Positions 1-6,681 of a stretch of 26,824 bases of DNA are shown here, in pieces. The stretch is taken from positions 1 through 26,824 of IMG/VR virus record IMGVR_UViG_3300043775_002347; one strand, given 5' to 3'. A program made the position numbers and the translations under genes. Source of the DNA: a virus. Position 1 is the first letter of the stretch. Every line of letters begins with the position of its first letter. The notes beneath the pieces were generated by a model. That model saw nothing but the letters and a program-made list of their open reading frames with translations, was not told where the DNA came from and ran no database searches.

Positions 1-50
1 ATGACCCAATAATCAGAAACAGCACTTTTGGATTGGGTATTAATTTCTAA
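1..50 (+). CDS. C-terminal end of an upstream gene (partial)
   Basis: Reading frame 3 is open from the window edge to a TAA at 48-50 and would encode the ending DPIIRNSTFGLGINF. An alternating hydrophobic final strand with a terminal Phe is the usual C-terminal signature of outer-membrane beta-barrels, and the next gene ends the same way. The next ATG follows after one base, the tight spacing seen throughout the window. Only about 16 codons are visible, so both the coding status and the barrel reading are tentative. Confidence 0.45.
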   Translation, partial: DPIIRNSTFGLGINF

Positions 51-51
51 A

Positions 52-1473
52 ATGAAAAAATGGGTATTGGGTTTAACGATAATTGTTATGTCTTTATTCG
101 CTACCGAAGCGATAGGGCAAACCTATACCCAAACTTATAAAGATAAATGTACTGGTGAGATTAAGGTTGCTACTACTACAATAACAAATGGATACGCAAC
201 GGTATCATTCTATAATCAGGTAAGAGTATTTTCACCACAAGAGGTAATGGCTGGTGCAGTTCAACTATGGATAACTGCAACATATACGGCATACTCAACT
301 ATGGGATGTCCAACTAATCAGGTTGTTCAACAAACTGTAACAAACGCAGTAGCACAAGCATCATCACAAGCTGCATCTGCGGCAGCATCTGCAGCAAGTT
401 CAGCCGCTAGTTCTGCGGCATCATCATCGGCAAGTGCAGCAGCAAGTTCATCGGCATCTTCTGCCGCTTCATCTTCCGCATCTGGAGCAGCAACATCATC
501 AGCTAGTTCTACACCACCACCTACATCTTCATCATCAGGAAGCAGTACTTCTGGAGGTTCTGGAAGCAGTTCTGGTAGTAGTTCATCTTCATCATCTGAA
601 ACTAAGACTGAAACCAAAACGGAGACTAAATCCGAATCAAAATCTGAAACTAAATCGGAATCAAAGGAGGAATCTAAATCTGAAAGTAAATCCGAAGAAA
701 AGAAAGAAGAATCTAAATCGGAGGAAAAAAAAGAGGAGAAGAAGGAAGAATCTAAAGAAGAAAAGAAAGAGGAGAAGAAGGAAGAAAAGAAAAAAGAGGA
801 AAAAAAGAAATCCGTAGCAAACCCAATGATGTTAGCATCTGATTTGGCTGGTACGGAAGATATGGATGGTAGATACGCAGTAATGATGAGTGTGGGTGTA
901 TCCAAATCATCCTTAATGGGTGATAAATCATATTCAGCTACCGCACTTATATGGAGTACTCTAAACCAATTTGCATTGAGTGCTGGGGTGACCAAGATGG
1001 ATTTTGAGGAGGGCAAATTAAATGCAATACATTCATACGGAACTACATTTGCGTACCTTAAAGGAACTCTAATGAACCTTAATGGGTACACCTATATCAA
1101 ACCACATCCTAAGTACGGAACATTTGGTTATAATGTGGGTGTAATTACCTTAATGATGCCTAGAATGGGTGAGAATGGTTATGATGTATCACTAAGTGCA
1201 TCAGCAGTTGGATTTTGGATGAAACCATTTCAGTATAGTAGAAAAGTTACTTTAACCCCTCAATTGTTTTTAATGCAATCACCGATAGCTTGGAATACAA
1301 TGACTGGTAATAGTTCGGTAACTAGAAAGCCAGGTGCAATTGTTGGATTGGGATATGATTATAAAATAAGTAAAAGATTTGCGTTATCAACCGCATATAG
1401 AGGTGCAATGACTTTCGAACCTAACTTTAATTTACTACATAATTTCCAAATCGGTTCAAAGATGTTATTTTAG
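52..1473 (+). CDS. Secreted low-complexity protein with C-terminal outer-membrane barrel-like domain
   Basis: The start is taken at ATG 52, not the in-frame TTG at 28, because 52 gives a clean signal peptide: MKKW, a hydrophobic core, then a cleavage-like ATEAIGQ around residue 23. The mature 473-residue protein has a short N-terminal domain (residues 24-100), a Ser/Ala-rich stretch (about 103-182) and a Lys/Glu/Ser-rich stretch (about 183-253). A C-terminal region (about 254-473) of alternating hydrophobic strands ends in KMLF. The terminal Phe and strand pattern suggest an outer-membrane barrel, with the low-complexity part as an extended spacer. I do not recognise the family. A phage-made envelope protein could alter the host surface (for example in superinfection exclusion) or be a virion part; the sequence does not decide. 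It is probably co-transcribed with the gene upstream. Confidence 0.75.
   Translation: MKKWVLGLTIIVMSLFATEAIGQTYTQTYKDKCTGEIKVATTTITNGYATVSFYNQVRVFSPQEVMAGAVQLWITATYTAYSTMGCPTNQVVQQTVTNAVAQASSQAASAAASAASSAASSAASSSASAAASSSASSAASSSASGAATSSASSTPPPTSSSSGSSTSGGSGSSSGSSSSSSSETKTETKTETKSESKSETKSESKEESKSESKSEEKKEESKSEEKKEEKKEESKEEKKEEKKEEKKKEEKKKSVANPMMLASDLAGTEDMDGRYAVMMSVGVSKSSLMGDKSYSATALIWSTLNQFALSAGVTKMDFEEGKLNAIHSYGTTFAYLKGTLMNLNGYTYIKPHPKYGTFGYNVGVITLMMPRMGENGYDVSLSASAVGFWMKPFQYSRKVTLTPQLFLMQSPIAWNTMTGNSSVTRKPGAIVGLGYDYKISKRFALSTAYRGAMTFEPNFNLLHNFQIGSKMLF
358..597 (+). repeat. Ser/Ala-coding low-complexity tract
   Basis: About 80 codons are almost only Ala and Ser, interrupted by a short PPP-containing segment and then Ser/Gly. 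Degenerate tcatca/gcagca-like triplets alternate, so the tract could change length by slippage. It lies inside the secreted protein gene. Confidence 0.7.
720..810 (+). repeat. Polypurine tract encoding Lys/Glu repeats
   Basis: Bases 720-750 and 754-810 are uninterrupted purines (31 and 57 nt) separated only by tct. They encode EEKKEEKK-like repeats of the secreted protein. Such strand-asymmetric tracts can slip in replication and may form triplex structures; here the coding explanation is sufficient. Confidence 0.75.
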
Positions 1474-1482
1474 AATAACTGA

Positions 1483-1491
1483 ATATTTATA
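1483..1491 (+). promoter_or_regulatory. Candidate late promoter, ATATTTATA motif (site 1)
   Basis: ATATTTATA followed by CACATAAAA lies in the 36-nt gap before the gene at 1510, 18 nt from motif end to ATG. It is one of six similar intergenic sites in the same orientation. The promoter role is inferred from position and recurrence. Confidence 0.6.
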
Positions 1492-1509
1492 CACATAAAA
1501 ACTAGTCTT

Positions 1510-2166
1510 ATGAAAAAATTTGTTAATTTTAAAAATATTGCCATCGTAGCATTGGTAATTTGGATTCTTTTACAATGGTTTAATCCAGGTGGAATTATGC
1601 CAGGAGGAAGAACTATCAGAATTGATGGTAAAAAATATGAAGTTATTAAACATACAATTGATACTGTTGAAGTTGAAAAGGTAAAAGTAGTAACTAAAAG
1701 AGGTGAAGATATTGTACACGAAGTAATCGATGTAGATACTTTGGTTTTAAAAGAATTGGTAAATGTAGATACCGCTGCGTTACTTAAAGATTATTTAGCA
1801 AAAGTGGTTTACAAAGATACATTAACTTTAGATGGTGGATTAGGAACAATTGCATTAACTGATACTATCTCAAAAAATAGAATCTTAGGTAGAACTTGGG
1901 ATGCTAAAGTAAAAGAAAGAACTATTAAGGAAGAACTTATTGTTAAGGAGCCTGCTAGAAATCAAGTATATTATGGTTTGAATGCTGGGTTTAATAAAGA
2001 AGATTATGTATCTGCTATTGGAGCCGGCGTGATTCTTAAAACTAAAAAAGATAAAATTTATCAACTTGGATTAGGTGTAAACAATAGAACAATTGATGGA
2101 ACTAATGGCTCGTTCTCACCTTATGTTGGGTTTGGTACATACTGGAAAATTAAAGTAAAGAAATAA
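1510..2166 (+). CDS. Membrane-anchored protein with strand-rich periplasmic region, unknown function
   Basis: The 218-residue protein starts with two Lys, then a single hydrophobic segment at about residues 8-26, without an obvious cleavage site, so an N-terminal inner-membrane anchor is likely. Residues 35-140 are charged and Val/Thr/Asp-rich with repeated VDT motifs, probably extended or coiled. Residues about 150-218 hold short alternating strands (YYGLNAGF, AIGAGVIL, YQLGLGV) that resemble outer-membrane barrel hairpins, but they end in KIKVKK and not an aromatic residue. A spanin-like or envelope-spanning role can be imagined but no family is recognised. It is first after a candidate late promoter and is followed at 1 nt by the next gene. 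Confidence 0.7.
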   Translation: MKKFVNFKNIAIVALVIWILLQWFNPGGIMPGGRTIRIDGKKYEVIKHTIDTVEVEKVKVVTKRGEDIVHEVIDVDTLVLKELVNVDTAALLKDYLAKVVYKDTLTLDGGLGTIALTDTISKNRILGRTWDAKVKERTIKEELIVKEPARNQVYYGLNAGFNKEDYVSAIGAGVILKTKKDKIYQLGLGVNNRTIDGTNGSFSPYVGFGTYWKIKVKK

Positions 2167-2167
2167 G

Positions 2168-3040
2168 ATGATAAAGCTAAAAGATTTACTAAACGAAGAA
2201 AAACCAGGTTTATGGGCAAACATTAGAGCTAAAAAAGCTAGAGGTGAAAAACCTGCACATGGTAACTCTGATGCACATAAAGATGCAGTTAAAGCAGCTA
2301 AAAAAATAAACAAAGAAGAATCGGTAGTTGAAGGATTGTATCATATAGGATATAATAAAGGTAGAGGACAGGGTACGGGAGTTTTTAAAGATTCTTATTC
2401 ATCGTATAAAGATGCTAAGAAAGCAGTAGAAAAACTTGAAAAGGAAAGAGGTGGTTCGTATAATCAGATTGCTTATTATGTAGCCGATAAAGATGGGAAG
2501 TTTGTAAATGAATCCGATTTAAAAGGATACCTTGTTGGAGATGTAGTAGATGATATTATCAAATCAATTGGAACTCGTTTCGTAAGTGGTGAAATCAAAC
2601 AAAGTAATAAAAATAAAATCTACTTAAAACTAAAGGATGTAAAATTCGGTAGTGGTGTTGTAAAAATGTTAAAATCACAATTTGGAATTGATGCTAAAGA
2701 AGAAATGTTCGGTGGGAAAGATAAGTTTGGTTCAATACCATCAGTATCATTTTTTGCGAATAAAGTAGTTAGTGAAGCAAAAGCACCTTACGAAGTATAT
2801 CACAAATCATATACATCAGCTATTGAAGCAGCTAGAGAATATGCGGAGAAAAAAGGATTTGAAATAGATAATGATGATTCTTTCAGAAAAATAGGAATGG
2901 GACCTCGTAAACCATCAGAAGGTAAAACCAATAGTTTTAGCATACAATTATCTAAAGATGGTAAATTACAAAGAAAACAACTTCATATACAAGTCTATGG
3001 TATGAAGAATTCTTACGAACTAAATGCATATATCGGGTAA
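2168..3040 (+). CDS. Candidate internal head protein with capsid-targeting leader
   Basis: A 290-residue basic protein starting MIKLKDLLNE|E. T4 internal proteins and Alt carry an N-terminal capsid-targeting sequence of about ten residues, which the gp21 prohead protease cuts after Leu/Ile-X-Glu; here L-N-E ends exactly at residue 10. The next gene has nearly the same leader. Residues 14-47 are Lys/Ala-rich (LWANIRAKKARGEKPA), suited to contact with packaged DNA. Two later segments (about 57-95 and 203-235) share a YxxY...A..xAxEYAEKKG-like helical pattern and may be small repeated folds. No enzymatic motif is recognised. If the leader reading is right, the protein is packaged in the head, trimmed there and delivered with the DNA. 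Confidence 0.7.
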   Translation: MIKLKDLLNEEKPGLWANIRAKKARGEKPAHGNSDAHKDAVKAAKKINKEESVVEGLYHIGYNKGRGQGTGVFKDSYSSYKDAKKAVEKLEKERGGSYNQIAYYVADKDGKFVNESDLKGYLVGDVVDDIIKSIGTRFVSGEIKQSNKNKIYLKLKDVKFGSGVVKMLKSQFGIDAKEEMFGGKDKFGSIPSVSFFANKVVSEAKAPYEVYHKSYTSAIEAAREYAEKKGFEIDNDDSFRKIGMGPRKPSEGKTNSFSIQLSKDGKLQRKQLHIQVYGMKNSYELNAYIG

Positions 3041-3043
3041 TAA

Positions 3044-3592
3044 ATGATTAAATTAAAATCACTTTTAAAAGAAGATATTACAACTACTATATTACTACAT
3101 ATAGCAGCAACTGCTGCTATTTGGGCAATTAAAAAGGCAATACTATCTTTTAGAGAAGGTTCTGTAAAAGAAAAAGAAGTTGGAAAATCATATATCAAAT
3201 GGTTAGATAGATTGGATAAAAATGATAAGTTTAATAAGTTTGTTTATTATACTTTGAAAAATGATAACAAACTAAAATCATTGCAATCTAAATCAAAAGA
3301 TGGTAAATTTGATTTTGAAACATTTGTTTATGAAAAATCATTAGTTAAAAAATGGTTGACAAGTAAGCCGGCAGAAAGCGAGTTGGAAAAAGTATTTAAA
3401 GATTTATATCCATCCAAAGATAAAAATTCAAAAGATATACCAGGTGATAACAATTTAGAACTTACCTATCCACAATGGAAATTGGGTACATTAAATAAAG
3501 CGGTTGAAGAATTTACAAATGTTTTAAAAAGTGGACATGTAAAAGGTTTTATTAATCAATACGCTCAAAAGCAAGGACTGGAAACCATATAA
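3044..3592 (+). CDS. Candidate internal head protein with capsid-targeting leader and hydrophobic helix
   Basis: A 182-residue protein starting MIKLKSLLKE|D, matching the leader of the gene before it at 8 of 10 positions and ending in L-K-E as prohead-protease sites do. Directly after the putative cut comes a hydrophobic helix (about residues 12-35, TTTILLHIAATAAIWAIKKA), followed by a soluble Lys-rich helical region with no recognised motif. Cleavage would leave the hydrophobic helix near the new N-terminus, which would suit a membrane-active ejected protein; that part is speculative. It begins after a TAATAA double stop and lies between two other candidate head-packaged genes. Confidence 0.7.
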   Translation: MIKLKSLLKEDITTTILLHIAATAAIWAIKKAILSFREGSVKEKEVGKSYIKWLDRLDKNDKFNKFVYYTLKNDNKLKSLQSKSKDGKFDFETFVYEKSLVKKWLTSKPAESELEKVFKDLYPSKDKNSKDIPGDNNLELTYPQWKLGTLNKAVEEFTNVLKSGHVKGFINQYAQKQGLETI

Positions 3593-3602
3593 TTTCAAAT
3601 TG

Positions 3603-4418
3603 ATGAAACTTTTAGAATGTATTATCGTATCCAAAGAAATAAACGATAAATTCATACTTGCAAAAAATAGAGATAGGGGATATAATCCTGAATTAGAAAT
3701 TGTTCATGAAATAATTGATGGAGTAGAAGTTGTGTATTTGCATGATATTCTGACCGATTGGTGTGAGGGTATGAATGAGTATGGTTTAGGCGTAGTTAAT
3801 TCGGCCTTGTTAGTTGGTTACGATGAAGCAGAAGGTAAGCTCGTTAAAAAAATGAGAGGGTATGGTGATGATGGTAAAAAAATGAAAAGCATTTTTTCAA
3901 AAAAAACTTTAAAAGAAGCAATTAAAGCTTGTATGATATGGAATGGTAATAATAAAAAAGGATTATCAGGACACACATTTATTTCAACACCAATGCAAAT
4001 GGTTAGCATTGAAAACATTCCAAATTTAAAACCTGAAATAAAGTTGTGTAATACAGAAAAGCCGATTGTTAGAACAAATCATGGACATGTTTATATAGGC
4101 GCAGGATATACCGATGGTAAAAAATATCTAAGTTCAAAAATGCGAAAGATATCGGCTGAGAAATCCGTTGATAAGGTGGAAGACTGGAAGGAAATTGCGG
4201 ATGCTATGAGAAAGGAGTACTTTCCAAATAAACCTTCATTGAATATGAAAAGAGATACTGAAAAAATGTCTACTTCTTCTCAAACGGTAATGAATCTGAC
4301 AGACCGTATATTACAAATAACTTACTTTAAGAACAAAGTAAAGGAATTCAAAGGTATTAACAATAAACTACCCAAAGAATACCAGCCTAAGATTACAATC
4401 GAAGTAATCGAAATTTAA
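3603..4418 (+). CDS. Ntn-hydrolase, choloylglycine hydrolase / acyltransferase-like
   Basis: The start is ATG 3603 (a TTG one codon upstream adds nothing), giving 271 residues. The pattern is that of N-terminal-nucleophile amidohydrolases of the choloylglycine hydrolase/penicillin acylase type: a Cys near the start (C6), AKNRDRG about 16 residues later (N22, R23, D24), a GMNEYGLGVVNS segment, and RTNHGH (N159) in the position of the conserved Asn. In this family the Cys must become the N-terminal residue and acts as both base and nucleophile on a linear amide bond. Here it follows MKLLE, so removal of five residues would activate the enzyme. Leu-Leu-Glu before Cys resembles a prohead-protease site, and the two preceding genes carry similar leaders. 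The substrate cannot be told from the sequence. Confidence 0.75.
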   Translation: MKLLECIIVSKEINDKFILAKNRDRGYNPELEIVHEIIDGVEVVYLHDILTDWCEGMNEYGLGVVNSALLVGYDEAEGKLVKKMRGYGDDGKKMKSIFSKKTLKEAIKACMIWNGNNKKGLSGHTFISTPMQMVSIENIPNLKPEIKLCNTEKPIVRTNHGHVYIGAGYTDGKKYLSSKMRKISAEKSVDKVEDWKEIADAMRKEYFPNKPSLNMKRDTEKMSTSSQTVMNLTDRILQITYFKNKVKEFKGINNKLPKEYQPKITIEVIEI

Positions 4419-4439
4419 TTTCAACATTTTAATAGAATC

Positions 4440-4448
4440 ATATTTATA
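4440..4448 (+). promoter_or_regulatory. Candidate late promoter, ATATTTATA motif (site 2)
   Basis: ATATTTATA followed by TACATAC lies in the 56-nt gap before the gene at 4475, 26 nt from motif end to ATG. It shares the downstream ACATA element with sites 1 and 3. It would drive the spike/entry module. Confidence 0.6.
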
Positions 4449-4474
4449 TACATACAAAATGTAATTATATTAAT

Positions 4475-4867
4475 ATGTCAACAGAATTCGAATTATTTAA
4501 AGGAAAGAATCTAAGTTCTCTATTTGAGGATATATATAACAATCAATTATCCAAAAAAGCAAAAATATCCGCTTTAATAGAAGAACTTAAAAAGATGATT
4601 AAACATGCTGGTGATGTTGCTAGTGTAGGGCCTATACTATCTTCATTGATTGATAGTTCGGTAAAGAACGATGACCAATTGGTTAAATTGGCAACTATTG
4701 CAACTAAAATTATAGCATCCGAAAAGAAAACCGAAGGACAAGATGGGTTCTTAACTGAATTTGAAAAGAATCAATTACTTAAAGAATTAGAAGAAACTAA
4801 GCAAGAAGTTGAAAGGGTAGATGATTTGGAATTTGAATTGGAAGATTTAAAAAAGAAAATGAAATAA
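4475..4867 (+). CDS. Small conserved T4-type phage protein, unknown role
   Basis: A 130-residue, mainly helical, charged protein. The N-terminal part (residues 6-75, FELFKGKNLSSLFEDIYNN ... VKNDDQLVKLATIATKI) resembles a short conserved protein of T4-type marine phages as I recall it, but I cannot attach a function. Residues 95-130 (EKNQLLKELEETKQEVERV) form a probable coiled coil. It is the first gene after candidate promoter site 2 and lies 1 nt before the spike gene, so a role in tail or hub assembly is plausible. It does not look like T4 gp16 (small terminase), which I considered because of size. Confidence 0.7.
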   Translation: MSTEFELFKGKNLSSLFEDIYNNQLSKKAKISALIEELKKMIKHAGDVASVGPILSSLIDSSVKNDDQLVKLATIATKIIASEKKTEGQDGFLTEFEKNQLLKELEETKQEVERVDDLEFELEDLKKKMK

Positions 4868-4868
4868 T

Positions 4869-6110
4869 ATGGGAGGAGGATTATTTTCGGGAAGAGCAGG
4901 TAATAGTAATTCTACCGGCAATAAAACCAACGCACTTTTTGATGCTAAATTAGGATTTGTTTATGATGTGATTTTAGATGAAACGAATTCATACGCAGTT
5001 GAAAAAAGTGCATTTTCAACATATATAGGTGCGATACGTTTTAGAACTCGTGAAATGTCAACCGTTTCCGATTCTGAATTACCGATTGCATTGCCAATGG
5101 ATAAAAATATTAAAAATTTACCCGTTAGAAATGAGATGGTAGAAATCATCAAAATGCAAGGGGGTAGTTATTATTATAGAAAAATTGGTATAACATTTAA
5201 TCCATCGGTAACGGCTGAAGAAAACGCAATAGGTGCTGAGTTTGCAAAAGAAAGCCAATTACAAAATAGTGCACAAGGATATAATGCTGTTGCACAAACG
5301 GGTACCGCTAATACAAACGAATCAAATAGTCCTACAAAAGGATATGGTAAATACTATACACCAAAACAATATCTTCATAATTTAAAATTATATGAAGGAG
5401 ACTTCTTAATAGAAGGTAGGTTTGGGAATACCATACGATTATCGGGATATAACAATCCAGGAAATAAATACGCACCAACTTTAATCATCAGAAATAATGA
5501 AAGTGGTATAACTAGAACCGATAAATATAGAGAAAACCAAAGTGTTGAAGAAGATTTTAATAGAGATGGTAGTATTATTGCTATGACATCGGAGCAATTT
5601 GAATTACCATTTACTCCTGGTACTTTATCCGATAAGGGTTCAACCGATTTTGAGACAAAGCCCGCATCTTTTCAAAACTATCCAACAAAATTAATAGGTG
5701 ACCAAATATTACTAAATTCGGGTAGAATTATATTATCCGCAAAAAATGCAGAAATGATGTTCTTCTCCAAAAAGAATTATGGATTTGTTTCGGATGGTGC
5801 GTTATCAATTGATAATAAACTGGGAATGGATGTAACTGTTGGGGATAACATAAACTTTGTTACGAATGATAGAGATGTTGTATTTTATACAGGTAAAGGT
5901 TCGGTCTTTTTAGGTAATACTGAATTAGAACCAATTGTTAAAGGGCAACAATTAGTTGATATTTTAAGTGAACTAATTGATGCAATAACACAACAAATTT
6001 ACCTAACACCATCTGGTCCAACTGCCGAAGGGCCTACAAATTTATCTCAATTTGGAAACATAAAATCTAGATTAAATAATATATTAAGTAAGTTAAATCA
6101 AACATCATAA
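4869..6110 (+). CDS. gp5/VgrG-like baseplate hub central spike
   Basis: A 413-residue protein arranged like a contractile-tail spike. Residues about 28-112 form a beta-rich domain compatible with the gp5/VgrG OB-fold. Residues 177-208 contain EGDFLIEGRFGNTIRLSG and LIIRNN, typical of T4-type hub proteins. Residues about 277-352 are a run of short beta strands with turn Gly/Asn residues (ILLNSGRIILSAK, VTVGDNINFVT, VVFYTGKGSVFLG), suited to the trimeric beta-helix that pierces the outer membrane. T4 gp5 carries a lysozyme domain between OB-fold and helix; none is seen here, and two separate candidate wall hydrolases are encoded just downstream. Residues 120-160 are Asn/Ser/Thr-rich and probably a flexible insert. 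The stop overlaps the next start by one base. Confidence 0.8.
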   Translation: MGGGLFSGRAGNSNSTGNKTNALFDAKLGFVYDVILDETNSYAVEKSAFSTYIGAIRFRTREMSTVSDSELPIALPMDKNIKNLPVRNEMVEIIKMQGGSYYYRKIGITFNPSVTAEENAIGAEFAKESQLQNSAQGYNAVAQTGTANTNESNSPTKGYGKYYTPKQYLHNLKLYEGDFLIEGRFGNTIRLSGYNNPGNKYAPTLIIRNNESGITRTDKYRENQSVEEDFNRDGSIIAMTSEQFELPFTPGTLSDKGSTDFETKPASFQNYPTKLIGDQILLNSGRIILSAKNAEMMFFSKKNYGFVSDGALSIDNKLGMDVTVGDNINFVTNDRDVVFYTGKGSVFLGNTELEPIVKGQQLVDILSELIDAITQQIYLTPSGPTAEGPTNLSQFGNIKSRLNNILSKLNQTS

Positions 6111-6658
6111 TGTCTAAAACAACAAATATACCAATTGATCCAGAAAAAGCAGCCAAACAAGCTGAAGAACTTGCTAAACAAAAAGCTGCAGAAGCAGAGG
6201 CCGCTGCAAAAGCCGCAGCAGAACAGGCAAAAGCTTTAGCGGAACAGGCGGCGGCACAGGCTAAAGCCGCAGCAGAAGCAGCCGTAGCTCAGGCTAAAGC
6301 CGCAGCAGATGCTGCAAAGGCACAGGCTGCAGCCGCAGCAGCCGCAGCGGCAGCCGCATTAAACGCAATTAAAGGGTTTAAACTTCCAAAGTTACCTAAA
6401 CTTAAAAAATTCAAACCAAAAAAACAAAAAAAGCCAAAAGTGTTTGAAAATAAAGATAAATTGGCAAAAATAAAAGATATAAAAGTTCCAAAAGTACCAC
6501 AACCACCAAACTTACCAAAATTAGAACTTCCAGATGTGGGTGGTATAGTTGGTGGTATTGGTGGAGCAGTTGGTGGAATCGGAGGAGCAGTTGGTGGTAT
6601 TGGTGGAAAAATTGGTGATGCCGTTGGTGGTATTAGTGGAAAGATTGGTAATATCTAG
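6110..6658 (+). CDS. TolA-like helix, Lys/Pro linker and glycine-zipper protein
   Basis: A 182-residue low-complexity protein in three blocks. Residues 10-88 are an Ala/Lys/Glu/Gln helix resembling the periplasm-spanning helix of TolA. Residues 89-141 are a Lys/Pro-rich basic segment (LPKLPKLKKFKPKK, then VPKVPQPPNLPKL). Residues 143-182 are Gly-rich with exact 7-residue units VGGIGGA, a glycine-zipper pattern found in membrane-inserting and pore-forming peptides. It sits between the spike gene (1-base overlap) and two candidate wall hydrolases. This suggests a role in envelope penetration, for example an ejected channel or a spike-associated factor, but that is inference. No homologue is recognised. 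Confidence 0.75.
   Translation: MSKTTNIPIDPEKAAKQAEELAKQKAAEAEAAAKAAAEQAKALAEQAAAQAKAAAEAAVAQAKAAADAAKAQAAAAAAAAAAALNAIKGFKLPKLPKLKKFKPKKQKKPKVFENKDKLAKIKDIKVPKVPQPPNLPKLELPDVGGIVGGIGGAVGGIGGAVGGIGGKIGDAVGGISGKIGNI
6548..6610 (+). repeat. Three 21-bp repeats encoding VGGIGGA-type units
   Basis: Consecutive 21-bp units at 6548-6568, 6569-6589 and 6590-6610 encode VGGIGGA, VGGIGGA and VGGIGGK. Third-base differences (ggtattggt versus ggaatcgga) show that the amino-acid pattern is kept while the DNA drifts. They form the core of the glycine zipper. Confidence 0.8.
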
Positions 6659-6681
6659 AAGATTGTACAAAAAATAATATT

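Noticed and set aside
28-51. TTG start adding eight residues to the secreted protein
   Set aside because: It would bury the signal peptide behind MDWVLISK and overlap the end of the upstream gene; ATG 52 gives a normal leader.
434-817. Overlapping + strand frame rich in His/Leu/Arg
   Set aside because: It is a frame-shifted reading of the same repeats, with no plausible start context and repetitive composition only.
327-1091. Long open frame of 254 codons on the minus strand
   Set aside because: It is the complement of the Ser/Ala and Lys/Glu low-complexity coding region; the product is a run of Asp/Ser/Phe with no start context, and all neighbours are on the + strand.
4475-4867. Small terminase subunit by size and position
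   Set aside because: The sequence does not resemble T4 gp16, and no large terminase gene is adjacent.
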